Source: Heligmosomoides polygyrus polygyrus (lineage: Eukaryota; Nematoda; Chromadorea; Rhabditida; Heligmosomidae). Taken from it: DNA of 64,000 bases. The translations under genes and the position numbers were made by a program. The notes under the pieces are model-generated. The model ran no database searches and was not told the origin of the DNA. It was given only the letters and a program-made list of their open reading frames with translations. The stretch spans positions 62,284,983 to 62,348,982 of the forward strand of contig OX377201.1 in the NCBI GenBank assembly GCA_947396885.1. The letters run 5' to 3'. Positions 1-10,697 of the stretch are shown piece after piece. Every line of letters starts with the position of its first letter. The stretch's first letter is position 1.

Positions 1-90
1 GCCACGCATCATGGGGCGTGCTTCTCACTGCTTGACCACTGCTGCTGCTCAAACGTCTACTGGTATGGACTACGCTGAGGCGATGGTTGA

Positions 91-294
91 AGCTGGAGGG
101 CTGGAGGAGAAAGACGTGATTGGAAACTGTGCGAGGAGCAGGGCTATCTGAAGACGAATTACTACTCCTTCTATGAGGCTGAGGTTACCCTGGCAAATCA
201 CCGTCTACAACAACCCAGCAACAAGAGGATGCTACGCCGAAGACAGATGCGCAGTGGAAATGCTATGCGCAAATTTGTAGACTTTGTAGAATAA
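91..294 (+). CDS. Possible 3' terminal coding exon, product unknown
   Basis: A frame open from just after a stop at 88-90 ends in TAA at 292-294. It reads as plausible coding sequence rich in Arg, Gln and Asn (residues such as EEQGYLKTNYYSF and LRRRQMRSGNAMRKF). A canonical AATAAA overlaps the stop at 290-295, which would suit a very short 3' UTR. Upstream (2-145) a different frame also looks coding (AEAMVEAGGLEEKDV), so a single-base indel or an unseen splice may join the two. No family is recognised. This could be the end of a gene lying left of the window, or chance. Confidence 0.28.
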   Translation, partial: SWRAGGERRDWKLCEEQGYLKTNYYSFYEAEVTLANHRLQQPSNKRMLRRRQMRSGNAMRKFVDFVE

Positions 295-1150
295 AAGATT
301 GCTAGAAAAAAAAACAGAGATTAATCGTCATCATGTGCCTTTGCGGTCGCGAAGCAGCGCATCGGAGGTGGCACCGGATGTCGTGTGCTTCCCGAATGGA
401 GTGCTAGGAGGCTATGCCAATGAACGGCGGAAGTCGTGCATATGTTCGGAAGCACCAGTGCGAGTACCTCAACGGAAGTGTTGCACTAAGCAGGGTAGCG
501 GCCAATTAAAGATGGAATGCAGTAGCTTCTGGGGGTTTGAGGTCCATGTCGCTTTCGGGTCGGTGGTCGGTGGCCCACTGGGTAGAGTGGCGAACTCATA
601 GACACGAGTTTGAGGCTTCAGTTCGCTCGCTGTCAATTTCTGTGGCATGCTAATGAATGTAAGGGCAATCGGTTTCCCTAACAATATCACCGATTTTTGG
701 TCAGAGCGATGGTTTGTTGACTGGCCGCAGTCCGTTTTGTCTTCGAGGTGATGGAGGAAGTGAATTTTGCTAAAGGTGCTTTGAAGAGACCTGTGCAGAT
801 CATAAGCAAAGTATTAGCCTCTGTTATGGCCAAATACGCTTTGAGTTAGAGCAATACCTTTTAAAAAAGGAGAAGTGGAAGTCGGGCTAGTGGGGGCTGC
901 CTGAGTGGTGAGAGTGCCACACCTACTAACAGTTGACATTCACAGGTTTCCAGTAAATCTTCGCGCTCTTTCATATTTTTTAGATGTTCTATGGTTACCA
1001 CATGACCTATTGTTAGCCTCTTATTGCGCCAGCAAACCGCCAAATAGTATCGAAAGCTGTGAACAGGTTGCAACGCAATTTTCAAATGGAAGCGAATGCC
1101 TTCACTTCAATTTGATGTTTGCGTTGCAGCCGTGTTTGTGTTGATGTGAT
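295..1150. other. Spacer with no recognised feature
   Basis: Only short overlapping open frames are seen on both strands. They have no recognisable motifs, splice structure or repeat relation to the rest of the window. Confidence 0.5.
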
Positions 1151-1188
1151 CGACCTCCCATACTGCTCGCTCACAATATGGGAGGTCG
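1151..1188. repeat. Perfect 12-bp stem hairpin
   Basis: CGACCTCCCATA at 1151-1162 is matched exactly by its reverse complement at 1177-1188, with a 14-nt loop. It lies just upstream of a SINE-like fragment. It may be a remnant of a small inverted-repeat element, and no function is inferred. Confidence 0.6.
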
Positions 1189-1217
1189 TTCACATTAATG
1201 TATCGGTGGTGTGTCTC

Positions 1218-1346
1218 CTCGTTGGTTCGGGTCCCGCCCAGGCCAACAAAGCCTTCAGTAACTTCGATTGGGAACGAACGAACCAGTGCCAGACTTACCT
1301 GAGAACCACTTAGTAGTGACTTGTCCATTGGCTGGCCACCGCAAAT
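1218..1346 (+). repeat. SINE-like fragment (tRNA-derived family, copy a)
   Basis: Contains GGTTCGGGTCCCGCCCAGGC, close to a tRNA B-box (GGTTCGANNCC). It then has the family blocks CCAGGCCAACAAAGCC and TTGTCCATTGGCTGGCCAC, which recur in the copies at 6668, 12545 and 14290. It is degenerate and its ends are not defined. Confidence 0.45.
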
Positions 1347-1362
1347 TTTTGCGCAGGCTAAG

Positions 1363-1802
1363 TTAAGGCCGCCACAGACTTCTGCGGCGCCGCTGGGCGG
1401 CGACGCTGGCCGGCCGGCGGCACCGGCGGGACCGCTGAGCGGCGCCGCTCAGCGGCTTGACTCATCGTCAGTGGGAGCGGTAACGGCGAGGTACTGTACT
1501 GTTTCTAGTGGGGACCGACTGGTGCTTAGCAATAACGCGCCCCGATGACGATCGCGCGCTCGCATCGACCGTCTCCGCTCTGGATCCCGCCGCGAAAGGG
1601 CAGAGCGCAGAGCGCAGACAGACAGACGCTGGAGCGGCGCCGCCGGGTGGAATGATTCAAGTCATTTCCGCCAGCGACGCCGCCGGTGCCGCCGGTGCCG
1701 CTGGCGGCGCCGCTGGAGGCGAGCTCTGCGTCTCTGCCCTATGGTTAAGCATAGGGCAGCGGCGCCGCTCAGCGGCGCCGCAAAAGTCTGTGGCGGCCTT
1801 TA
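1363..1802. mobile_element. MITE family A, copy 1 (TTA target site)
   Basis: The element spans 1366-1799 (434 bp) between TTA duplications at 1363-1365 and 1800-1802. Its terminal inverted repeats begin AGGCCGCCACAGACTT and run about 30 bp to GCGGCGCCGCT. The inside is very GC-rich and palindromic and has no transposase. The internal block CTCTGCCCTATGGTTAAG is shared with the copy at 9023. A 3-bp TTA duplication is typical of PIF/Harbinger-type elements, so a Tourist-like MITE is the best guess. Confidence 0.75.
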
Positions 1803-2910
1803 GCGTCCAAATTGCGTCTACGACAGCCCGTAGAAGTAGAATGCTTGACGCGTCCTCGTGGGTTGATTAGCGCTGTCCTTTGACTCTTCTTCTTGCCCAT
1901 TGCGTCTTGCCTTTTTGCTGCTCCAACATCATGGTCGTTCTTAGCGGTTGAGTGGATGGGCCGTGTCTGTTGTGCTTGCAGGTGCAGTTTTAGGCGTGCC
2001 GTAGGCCGGCAGCAGTCTTGCGGGTGCCGCGGACCCGCCATGACGGCGCCGTGAGGCTCACTGTACGCAAAAGCCCCGAAATCTAAACCCTCCTTATAAC
2101 TGAACAGTCCTGTACCATTTTGCGCTTGCTCTCACTTTGGTCGTTCTACGTTCCACCAAAAGTTCCTCGGTTGACAAGCAGCTCGAAGATAATGTGGTAG
2201 CCCTTGTGATGACAGCATTCCCACCGATGCCTTGTTGAGTCCGGGAGGTCTGTTCTATAGTAGCTCATACTTAGTTGTAGCTCAAACTAAAAAGAACGGT
2301 CTGCTTTGTTGTTGCATTTCCGTGCAAGGGACTCCCCTAAACCTCACACGGCTAATTTGTGGCTGGAAGGCCACGAAGACTTGCAGTGCAATTAAGGTTA
2401 CCTAATATCGTGCTAAGATTTTTTGCGTTACGTGCTGAATGCAGGATTCCATACGCCTCCATTTGTCGACACTGACGGTGATTATATTGTTGGTTGTCAA
2501 GCTCCCTTATGACAGAAATTATGCACTAACCTATTATATTCCTAGCATGTAGATTCGTTAAAAAATGTTACCAAATAGGTGAACCATAATCGACACCCAT
2601 CTGCCAGGCCCCCGGCGAGTCTCACCAGCTCCTGGCACTTCGGGTGAGAGTCGCCATGAACTACGGCAGCCCTGGGGACCTTTGCGACCAGCGGCTCCGC
2701 GACAACTCCTCGGCTTCCACCACAATGGTAGCGTGGGTCCCCCTGCGGCGGGAGCGATATGGGCGAGTGCTCCGTGTGCTGCCGCGAAACTCTGTAGAGG
2801 CCCATAGGCCTGCCCGTCGCGCAGTTCGCCGCACAAGCGGCCGTTCGAGAGTCGCGACTCCTCGTCCCACTGCGTTCCGTTGCCTGTCGTTCTCTGCGTG
2901 TGTTCGTGCT
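1803..2910. other. Region upstream of the release factor gene
   Basis: No gene is recognised. The sequence becomes GC-rich from about 2600, which may be 5' flank or promoter of the gene starting at 2922. A 228-codon antisense frame (2661-3347) is a shadow of that gene's coding strand composition. Confidence 0.45.
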
Positions 2911-2912
2911 GC

Positions 2913-2918
2913 TTTCAG
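2913..2918 (+). promoter_or_regulatory. Probable spliced-leader trans-splice acceptor
   Basis: TTTCAG ends 3 nt before the ATG at 2922. In nematodes a TTTCAG this close to the first codon with no upstream exon is the usual signature of SL trans-splicing. It supports the chosen start. An ordinary cis acceptor for an upstream non-coding exon cannot be excluded. Confidence 0.6.
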
Positions 2919-2921
2919 ACG

Positions 2922-3144
2922 ATGCGGCTGTCTCGCTGCGCGTTTTCGGTCGTCCGCAGCCTTCTGACCGGAGAGAAGGGCGTGGCTTTCCTCACCGCCG
3001 TCGACGGGCGCCTGGCCGCGCATCGTTCTGGAGACGCGGTGGGTGGCGAGCGCCACGCCGCCTACTGGGACGGCATCTGCAAGGCGGCGCAGCTCGTCCA
3101 GCAGAAACGCAGCGAAATCGAGCAGATCGCCGCTTTGGCAGCAG
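2922..3144 (+). CDS. MTRF1L: Release factor exon 1
   Basis: Starts at ATG 2922, three bases after the TTTCAG acceptor, and encodes 74 codons plus one base (presequence and first helices, ending near EIEQIAALAA). The donor is GCAG|GTCGGA at 3145. Reading on without splicing shifts out of the conserved frame. Confidence 0.75.
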
Positions 3145-6100
3145 GTCGGATGCAGCGCGAGCCGCCGGTCGTGCAGTCGTCGGCAAAGGATTTGTTCAGA
3201 GTCAAGGGATGTCGAGCTGCGGGTAATGGCCGAGGAGGAACGCCAGCTGGCTGAGGCGTCGCTGAGCTTGGCCGAGCAGGAACTGGTTGATCGCATTGTT
3301 CCGTCGACGGAGATAGACGTTCTGCGCAAGTGCCAGATTGAGTTCACAAGGTTTGTTCCATGTCAATCAGGGACGCCCACAAGGTTCTGGGCGTTAAATA
3401 TTTTTGGCGAATTTTTCAACGGAAAATGTTCGTTAAGTTTCCGGTAAATCGTTAAATTTCGTTAAAACACGCAATGAACTGCGAAGTATTATTTTAAATG
3501 AAAAATCAGGAAGAACGCTTTATGTTCCTACTTCAACAAGTGGAGAGCTGATGATCAATGACCGCAGTGCAACATACATACATGCTACGTGTAACCTAAG
3601 CAGTTCACTACAAACGAATATTCTACAGCAAACAAGCCAGCTTAAGCAACAATCCTTCCTAGTCCTCCGCGAAGCCGTTTTGTGTCACTGCACTACGAAC
3701 ATGCACAATCTCGATCCCGAAGGAACAGCGCAAACAAGCTCGGGGAGGATCACCTTGTGATTATATGCACTTAATCGATGCATCTTGGCAAGAGGGCATA
3801 TCTATGTCTAGATGCACCAGAAATGGCCTAGATCAGTTCATCGTAGGGGTAGAACACAACGATGTCGACTTTTAATTTCGTACAGCCCAAAACGTTGTAC
3901 AGGGCTGTCCTTCAAGGTGACCCCCTTCGAGTCTTTTGTGCTGAAGGAGTTAATAAAATTACAAGGCCTGTCAGTAGAATGTTAAGGATCAGGAAATGTA
4001 GCTTTCCAAAATTTTCTTTCGATAGCTCCTTTGGCAAATCGTTTATAACACGACCAGCGGCCGAAGACATTCTCTCCGTCTCGGCTGTTCCAGGTGGCGG
4101 GCAAAAGTATTATGGGATGAGCAAAAGGTGGGGATAGGCACATCTTGCGAGGGAGCCAGACCAGTATCTTATGGTTGACGGATTCGTTGACTTGCTTGGC
4201 GGTTCGGCGAGGAACTTTTCTAGTTCCTAAATGTGTTACTTCTAAAATTTCATGTGCTCTATGGCAGAGGGAAGAAAAGTGGCATGGAAATAAAAAAAGA
4301 ATTGGCGAGTTGTGCTTGACTTAACAAGATCAATCTCATAGGTCAAACCCAAACAGATTGGAGTTGTGGCTCGATATTCTCTTGCCATTTATGACTGTGC
4401 CAGAACGGATGGTTTCTGTTCACTCTTGCTGATTTCAATAGTTTTTTAGGAGCAGTCCTAATCAGGAGGGTGAGGCCTGCAATACTGGTAAAGACTAGGA
4501 GGAAACAAGTGATAAACTTATTGAGAAAACAGGCCGTTAAGAATTTCGTTAAACTCCCGAAAATTTCCGTTCAGTCGTTAGGCCAGATTTTAACGAAAAA
4601 TGCCGTTAATTCGCTAAATTCATTAAATCCTTAACCGTTAAATGTGCAGCCCCGATGTCAATCCTGCGAGCGGCAGCTGAACCTGCGTCTTAGGTTTAGT
4701 AGACTTCATTGTAAGAACCAAGACGGAGATGCCACTGTTCGGTTGTTGGTCTGTTTATCATTGAAGTGTGCCTATATAATGAACACCAGTGAACCTCAAC
4801 GTACACTCCGTGCAAAAGCAACGGAAGAAGTCAAGATTTAGTTCGGGTAGCAAAGTTGGAAACAAGGAAACAACAGGTGGTGGCAATAAATACAGATTTT
4901 ATTCATATTTGACTGCGACACCCACCTAGTGTGCTGAAGTTTAAACAGAAATACGTTAGGTTAGGGCATTGGCATTCTTTTCGCGTCGAATAGTGTTTTT
5001 ATCTGCTGAAAATTTAACAGCCAGATCTCTCGAGTTTTTTGGTGAGTGGGAGTGAACTGCGACGAAAGTGCTTTTAGTGTTGCCGGATTCTTATAGAACA
5101 GCGTTTGTGGTATGGGTGGGCGTTGATCGCCTTCGTCATAGGTCATTCTGGTATTCCAGAGGCACCATCTGTCAGTGCAGATGCGGCATGCGGCCAATTT
5201 CAGACACCAGTGGGTGGTCGCTGTTACACGTCGTGCATAAGTTCTCTTCGCGAGTGTTTTCATTCGAGAAGGTTTCCCGCAGGTGTGGGCAATGGCGCGA
5301 ACGCGAAATGGAACTGCTCGACGGTGGAAGAAAATCCCCGCCAAGCGGTCCCCAGTATTCACTTCGAGCTAGCTCCTAGCGCTGTTTTTGTAGCTTTCAA
5401 ATTCATACATGGTGGGATGCTTTCTGAACCGCGAACCCGCGGCATCAAGCTACATATTCCTATTCATATCTTGCCTCAAAGGTGATCAATTGTATCTCAA
5501 GGCAAAGAGTTTTCGAAGGGGGCGGTTAACTTCCAAATCATGCTATTTGTACGAGAAGTCCAGGGGAGGTGACTGTTCCCTCGGCAAAACGCATCTCAGC
5601 TACCAGGTGGAGCTGGGCATGTTGCGCGATAACGTGGAGGCGAAACCGCACCAACTTGGTCTCGAACTGCCGTCCACTATGGACGCTACACAGGCAACTG
5701 TAGTTCGTGGACTGCAATGGTAATTCTCGAAGACTGGTCAAATTTTACCCGCCCTTCTAGTGCGTAATTACGAATTACCATTTCGGCTTTTTTGTCAGTT
5801 TTTTACCGTTTAGGACGCTTCGGATCCTAAATTTTAAATTTTCGTAAGTCTGATCTATGATCAGCAAACAGAAGCCTAGTAATGCAACCTGGATCATAAT
5901 GGTGTGCCTAGTTTTCGAGTCTCTTCCCGTAGCATATTGCCTCTTCCTGATTTTTAACGTTCTGATGTGGCGCTTGTGTCGAGTTCAACTAAACTCTCCG
6001 GAAAACCTATTTGTCCATCTCTCTAACCCTGCAAGGGCTGCATTTTGCTGTTAGACCTGTTCTCGAGAAGAAGCGTGGATAATAAGTCATTAGAAAAACA

Positions 6101-8247
6101 AGCTCTTCGCCATGACGTTGAACTTCTCCCTTCGGCGCATGTCGCAAGGTGGACAGCTGGTGAGGAATGATGGAATGTGGCAGAACACGCTCCTTTCAAG
6201 GGTGCCGCTGGGAGTCACGCGCGCAGGCAGAAAACCTGAGCTATTTGTTAGGAGGGGAGGGGGAGGGGTGAGACTCGGGAAGGGAAGAGGAGGTCCATCA
6301 TAGCTGAATCGCCCACTAGCTAAACACCTAACACTCACAACACCAAACGACCTACCTGCGCGGCTGAGCTATGCCTGCCCAGCCGTGCCACCTAGAGGAG
6401 GTGTGTTCGATCAGTGCGCTGGTTGGCCGTCTTGATTACGGTTGGTGCTACGACGCGTTCCCGCACCCTTCGGTGCACACTTTTGCGACATCACCTTCCC
6501 TTATTCCAGTGGCACATTTGCTCGGTACCTAGGTTTTCTACTGTTGGGGAACAAATTTCCTGCTCCCAAAAAGAAGGCCTTGCACGGGACAGGAAACGAT
6601 CATGATCTATTTTGATCTATTTTCTGCTCTGTAACTATTGCCTGGACACGTGGTAGCGTAATCTGAGCGGGCGCCTGTTGCTGCGTGCATCCCGAGTAGA
6701 GGTTTTTGTTCGAGTTTGCCGTTTAGGCCAACCAATTCCTCTATCCCTGGGGATCGGTGGGTTGGTACCAGATTTGTCTGGTAAGGATATCGGCTGGCCA
6801 GCCAAATACGCATTCAAATTCCGTCCTCGAATTAGAATGTGTAGCGCATGCCACAAAGATATTGTTTAACGCCGTCTTTTACTCCATGTTATCCTAACCA
6901 CTGCCTAGTCTACTTACTCATGAACCGCTTATATTACCTGAGCCGGATATAACTGAGGCAATACCATGAAGAAATACCAGCCGTGATTGAAATGGAGCTC
7001 AGGAACAGCTACTATGCTTCAAAAGAAAGAGCAAAGCACTGGAAAAAAGCGACAATGCTGTTCCTGTGTTCACAAAAGCCTGCGTATTTGAAGATGCAGA
7101 GGGGCAATGATGGCAGACGCCTGTCTTAATAAATACCAATTCTGAAACTCCTCTTAAAATTACAAGTTTGCAGCGGGACGGTGTGTAATTCCAGCGGTAC
7201 TTACATAGCGGGCTGTTGCCAGCTCAGGGACTGCACATGGTCGTGGGACACTCACAGAACGGGGCAAGGGAAGAAACTCAGGGGTCCGACTGATCTAACT
7301 TACCCGTTTTAAGATACCTTTCTAGTGTGCAGCGGACACCAGCACACTTAGAACCCTTCCAGCAGGACGACGCTAGGCAACGCATCGCAACGTCGACGAA
7401 GACTGAACTGTCGAAGCGTGACAGGACCTAATTCACTATCCTCTGTACTCCACTTGTCTTGCTTTCTCCGTTTACCACATTTTCCAGCATTCAATACCGT
7501 TTAAAAGGCGTACACCTTATAATCTGCAGCGACATTGGAGAGACACCTACTGCATTTCTAAAGGCCCAGCCTTCGGTGTTCAGGCAAGGGCATACTTGAC
7601 CTATCAGCAGGCAGAGGTCGACCGATGCTAACTTCGTCTATTTCAGATGACCCGCTATTTTTGTCAGCGTATGCTAGCCAGCTGACTTATTTTAACTGCG
7701 GTGTATGCCAGCTGGTAGATTTTGTAGACGTGATGCAAGGGTTTCTGGACTCGGTCACTCCGATTATTGGCACTATGTATAATCACTGATACGACTCTGA
7801 GCATTCACGGGCACCAGCTAACGCGCCCGAACCCCAGTAATGCTATCCTTGAATCATTGTTTGTGCTGCCTCGGGTTCGACCAAAGCTGCTAGCACCTCA
7901 CTGATTAGGGGGTGAAAAGTCGGACCTGGTGCACACATTGGTTGCACCTGCCTCGGGGTCCTTTCTCCGAAAAAGTGGTATCAGAGCTCAATTTTGCCTT
8001 CTTTTCAAGACGTTTGGGCAGATTTGTCCCTCAGATGTAAGGGTTGGTCGTAAGCAGCGTCTCGCTTCAGCGGTGCTGGCGGCCAGGAGGCGATGCTGTT
8101 CACGGGAGAGCTCGTCGACATGTACGCCAACTACAGCGAGTGGCGAGGGTGGAAATGGACTCCGCTTCAGTTCCAGAAGTCCGACATCGGCGGCGTGCGC
8201 ACTGCAATTTTCGCCGTCGAGGGAGAAGACGCTTACGCTTCGTTGAG
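2922..8247 (+). CDS. MTRF1L: Mitochondrial peptide chain release factor 1 (MTRF1L type), exons 1-3 of a gene whose 3' part is not found
   Basis: Class-I release factors recognise stop codons on the ribosome and trigger peptide release; this type acts in mitochondria. Joining 2922-3144, 3200-3350 and 8071-8247 gives 551 nt in one frame (183 codons plus 2 nt). Residues 1-20 are basic and hydrophobic (MRLSRCAFSVVRSLL), a plausible mitochondrial presequence. Residues about 50-120 match the helical N-terminal domain, including ELRVMAEEE and KCQIEFT. Residues 125-183 match the start of the PCRF domain: GAGGQEAMLF, then DMYANY, DIGGVRTAI and GEDAYASL. GAGGQEAMLF favours RF1/MTRF1L over RF2. The HRVQRVP region, the codon-recognition tip and the GGQ catalytic loop should follow in later exons, which I could not locate. 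Intron phases agree at both junctions, so this looks like a live gene. Confidence 0.85.
3145..3199 (+). other. MTRF1L: 55-bp intron of the release factor gene
   Basis: Donor GTCGGA, acceptor TTTGTTCAG. Removing it (phase 1) joins the frame ending at 3144 to the one encoding SRDVELRVMAEEE. This explains an apparent frameshift. The length is in the normal range for small nematode introns. The donor is weak (GTCGGA rather than GTRAGT). Confidence 0.65.
3200..3350 (+). CDS. MTRF1L: Release factor exon 2
   Basis: 151 nt, phase 1 in and phase 2 out. Encodes the second half of the N-terminal helical domain, from SRDVELRVMAEEE to VLRKCQIEFT. The donor is ACAAG|GTTTGT at 3351. Confidence 0.8.
3360..4662. 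mobile_element. Non-autonomous hAT-type element with perfect 8-bp target duplication
   Basis: ATGTCAAT occurs at 3360-3367 and again at 4655-4662. Between them lies a 1287-bp element beginning CAGGGACGCCCACA and ending TGTGCAGCCCCG, whose reverse complement CGGGGCTGCACA matches the left end. CAGGG-type ends with 8-bp duplications are hallmarks of the hAT superfamily. Subterminal GTTAA/TTAAC motifs (CGTTAAATTTCGTTAA and similar) cluster at both ends, as expected for hAT transposase binding sites. No transposase frame is recognised inside. It sits in release factor intron 2, starting its duplication only 9 bp after the splice donor. Confidence 0.8.
4663..6640. other. Intronic sequence with no recognised gene
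   Basis: Part of release factor intron 2. Several 60-130 codon frames exist (for example 4961-5362 on the - strand and 5105-5485 on the + strand) in a moderately GC-rich stretch. None shows a motif I recognise, and these may be worn transposon coding sequence. Confidence 0.4.
6668..6852 (+). repeat. SINE-like copy b
   Basis: Shares the ordered blocks of the family: GTGCATCCCGAGTAGAGG, a TTCGAG B-box-like core, TTTAGGCCAACCAA, GGTTGGTACCAGATTTGTC and TGGCTGGCCAGCC. It ends in an AGAATGTGTAGCGCATGCC block corresponding to AATAGAATGCGTGGCGCAT in other repeats here. Confidence 0.5.
6870..8070. other. MTRF1L: Remainder of release factor intron 2
   Basis: No coding or repeat feature recognised before the acceptor at 8062-8070. 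Confidence 0.4.
8071..8247 (+). CDS. MTRF1L: Release factor exon 3 (start of PCRF domain)
   Basis: 177 nt. The acceptor is TCGCTTCAG ending at 8070 and the donor is TTGAG|GTGCGT at 8248. The phase-2 junction with exon 2 gives IEFTS followed by GAGGQEAMLFTGEL, exactly as in RF1 proteins. It ends phase 2 in SLR/S, so the next exon should begin close to the conserved HRVQRVP segment. Confidence 0.88.
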
Positions 8248-8702
8248 GTGCGTTCTGCTTTTTCTCCAAACGTCCTTGTTCCTAGAAGACACAAAAACGT
8301 AGAACTGTACAGGCATCTGCTGTATTTCCGCTCGTAGTATTCGCTGGATTTTCTCTTTGTCAACAAACGAGCTTTCAAAAAGTTTGGGGATCTTTCTTCC
8401 AGTATCCACCTACTACATAGTTGAATTTGTCCTGAAGATAGGAAAGTTGCTGATTGTGAGATAGTAAAGGGAGCACTGATTACATTTCTTGGTTTCAACA
8501 GTGAGGCTCCTAGAAATCTCGTCAAGCAAACAGTGTCCTCTCGCCCTCGTTCGCGACAACTTTTTTAGGCGGAGTTCTTCTTATTCTTCTCCCACCTTTA
8601 AGACTTTTTCTCCCCTTCTGTCTTCGTTTTCTATTCTATTCTAACTGAGAAGAGCGAAGAAAGCAAACTGCAAATGGTCCACAACTCCGTCCCCAGATGT
8701 CT
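8248..8702. other. Sequence after release factor exon 3
   Basis: Begins with the exon 3 donor. I searched for the expected HRVQRVP-encoding exon and did not see it here. Confidence 0.4.
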
Positions 8703-8785
8703 GTTGAAGATCTTCTTCTTAAGCGTTTGTCCCGCTGCGTCGCAGTGTACGCTCTTCTGGTGTCGTGATGCCAGAACGTGGCAGT
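8703..8785 (-). mobile_element. 3' tail of an RTE-like LINE
   Basis: On the - strand the stretch GACACCAGAAGAGCG, then GCGGGACAAACGCT followed by AAGAAGAAGA, matches the 3' end of the RTE fragment at 26610-26690 and the tails at 50944 and 51925. It is a 5'-truncated insertion end. Confidence 0.6.
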
Positions 8786-9022
8786 AGCGTCGCAGATAGG
8801 TGCAGACGAACTTTTATGAAAAAAATTTCTCCTGCGTGTTTCTGCGAAAATGCAATCGCGATATACGGTATCACTCCACGAAGCGAGCAAGTACAAGACA
8901 CATGGTCAGGTGTATCGCGGCACTTGTCTGGCAGTAAAGGAACGCGGCCGCACGAACAGGTTAGTCGGCTATCCCTCCCAGGCACGTGCGATTACAGTTC
9001 ATGACCTGGAAAGGTTGGAGGC

Positions 9023-9171
9023 TTAAGGCCCCCACACACTTCTGCGGCAACGCCGCTCGCCTCTACGGTTAAGAATAGCGCAAGGACACCGCTGGCGACG
9101 AGCTCTGCATCTCTGCCCTATGGTTAAGGATAGAACCGCTGCGTTGCCGCAGAAGCGTGTCGGGGCCTTTA
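9023..9171. mobile_element. MITE family A, copy 2
   Basis: A 143-bp element (9026-9168) between TTA duplications at 9023-9025 and 9169-9171. Its termini are AGGCCCCCACACACTTCTGC and its inverted copy, followed by GGCAACGC. The central block CTGCCCTATGGTTAAGGATAG is shared with copy 1. It is the shortest copy and probably an internal deletion derivative. Confidence 0.78.
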
Positions 9172-10108
9172 GGCCTATCTCGGACATTCGGGTTCGATGA
9201 GCCGAACAGTCTCTGTCCACCTTACAAGTAGTACCACATAGTTCTTTGGATTCCCTAGTCTTTCACGATCACAAATATATGATTTGTTAAAGGTTTCCAT
9301 AACTTAAGTACCATTGATTTCAGAAAATGTCTTCCTTCAATTTGGAGGACTCTAATTTTGGAATATTCAACTTGTGTGTTCTTATATTCGTTTCTCCCGT
9401 TAAGCCTGATAGTTGAAAACAAGCTGCGAAGGTGGAACCTTTATGTTCAAATTCTTTAGTAATTATACCCTGGCAAAGTTGGTCACACGACACTTCTTCG
9501 CAGTTAGCCGCGCACTTTTCCCATTATTAAAATGACCACAGAATCATTTCTTTGAAGAAGGAAAAGGAGATTTGGAGGCATAAGCAAGTTCCTTATACCC
9601 TTTCAAGCTGAGATTTCGACCGGGCTAGGAGACATTTTAGTCACTCAATTACGCGGCAAACTCACTCCAAATGTGAACAGAGTGTCGCTTGACAATATTT
9701 TAAGAATTGAAAAATTGCCCACGAGTGCATTCAGCAGTTAATTTTGACTCGAACGATGGTTCCATTTCAACTTTGCGTTTATTTGCACCGGCTTATCACG
9801 AGTCAAATGCCCAATAGCTCTGGACGGGATGCAGATTTGTTCCGAAGTTAGTCCTCTCGCCTGTCCTTGTGATTCCTAGCGCCATCTGAGGAAGCCGTAA
9901 AACGCCTAACCAGAGTCTTCACACTTCCGGTGTCGCGACATATTATTGATCCTAGCACGATCCTGGACCACACCACCTGTACCGAACAGCGTATAGGTGG
10001 TGACGGTCCTTTCTCATTCATTTTACTGCACATTTTTACTAATGTCCTGTGCGTTCTTAATCGTTTTATTTCCATTTTTTAATTCAATTTTTACATAGGC
10101 CAAAATCG
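9172..10108. other. Spacer with no recognised feature
   Basis: AT-rich sequence with short frames only; nothing recognised. Confidence 0.4.
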
Positions 10109-10424
10109 GTAATGGCTCGGATGAGCCTAGTCCTCCCTTACCTTAGTCGGGAGCCCTCGGAAGCTCTTGTTCAGGTGTCATGATGGGAGCTGCCCGCCTA
10201 GCAGCTTCTTCAGACCCGCCGCTATACACTGCCCTCGCTCCGAGTTCATGCTTTCTTCGGAATCTCAGGGCTCTCCTGGTTTCCTATTGCACTACTTACC
10301 TGTAGCCGAGGAGTACTCCTCTCGGCTCTCGCCAGTCCCTTTAACTTACCTGTCACCGAACTCGAGATGTTCGTCCCCATGTAATGGCTCGGATGAGCCT
10401 AGTTGTCCCTTACCTTAGTCGGTG
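10109..10424 (+). repeat. Pair of about 42-bp direct repeats
   Basis: GTAATGGCTCGGATGAGCCT followed by AGT, then CCCTTACCTTAGTCGG, occurs at about 10110-10151 and again at 10380-10423. The 228 bp between are unique. Two CAGGTAAGT motifs on the - strand lie inside. Origin unknown; duplication flanks of an insertion are possible. Confidence 0.55.
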
Positions 10425-10697
10425 GCAGTCCGAGAGCAGGTGGCGATAAGGTGGACGAGGAGGCAGACGGGTAGTCGATGGCAGCAGGTGAATATTTGAC
10501 CGCTTCAGTCGAGACAGCAGCAGACTGTCCTGGTGAGTTCGTGGCTGCTGGGCGGTACCCACCCGCTATACGCGACCAGTCACCGGGTCGTAGGTTATCA
10601 TGACGTGGGATCGATCTACGAATCAAATCGAATCCAAACCGCGATGAGTCTTGTGGTAGCAGTTTGACGGGACTTCCATAGTGAGAAACTAACTAGG

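Noticed and set aside
3200..3215. Frameshift by an extra G in the release factor
   Set aside because: A 55-bp intron with a TTTGTTCAG acceptor explains the frame change without any error and gives better homology across the junction.
2661..3347. 228-codon antisense open frame
   Set aside because: It lies opposite the release factor exons, has no recognisable domain, and its openness follows from the GC-rich codon use of the sense strand.
8461..8570. Release factor exon 4 after the TTTCAACAG acceptor at 8493-8501
   Set aside because: The phase-correct translation (EAPRNLVKQTV) lacks the HRVQRVP motif expected at this position and soon meets a stop.
8850..8968. Coding-like stretch (KYKTHGQVYRGTCLAVKERGR) ending at a GTTAGT donor-like site
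   Set aside because: Only a vague resemblance to ribosomal protein text, no acceptor or partner exon, and it abuts an RTE tail on the other strand.
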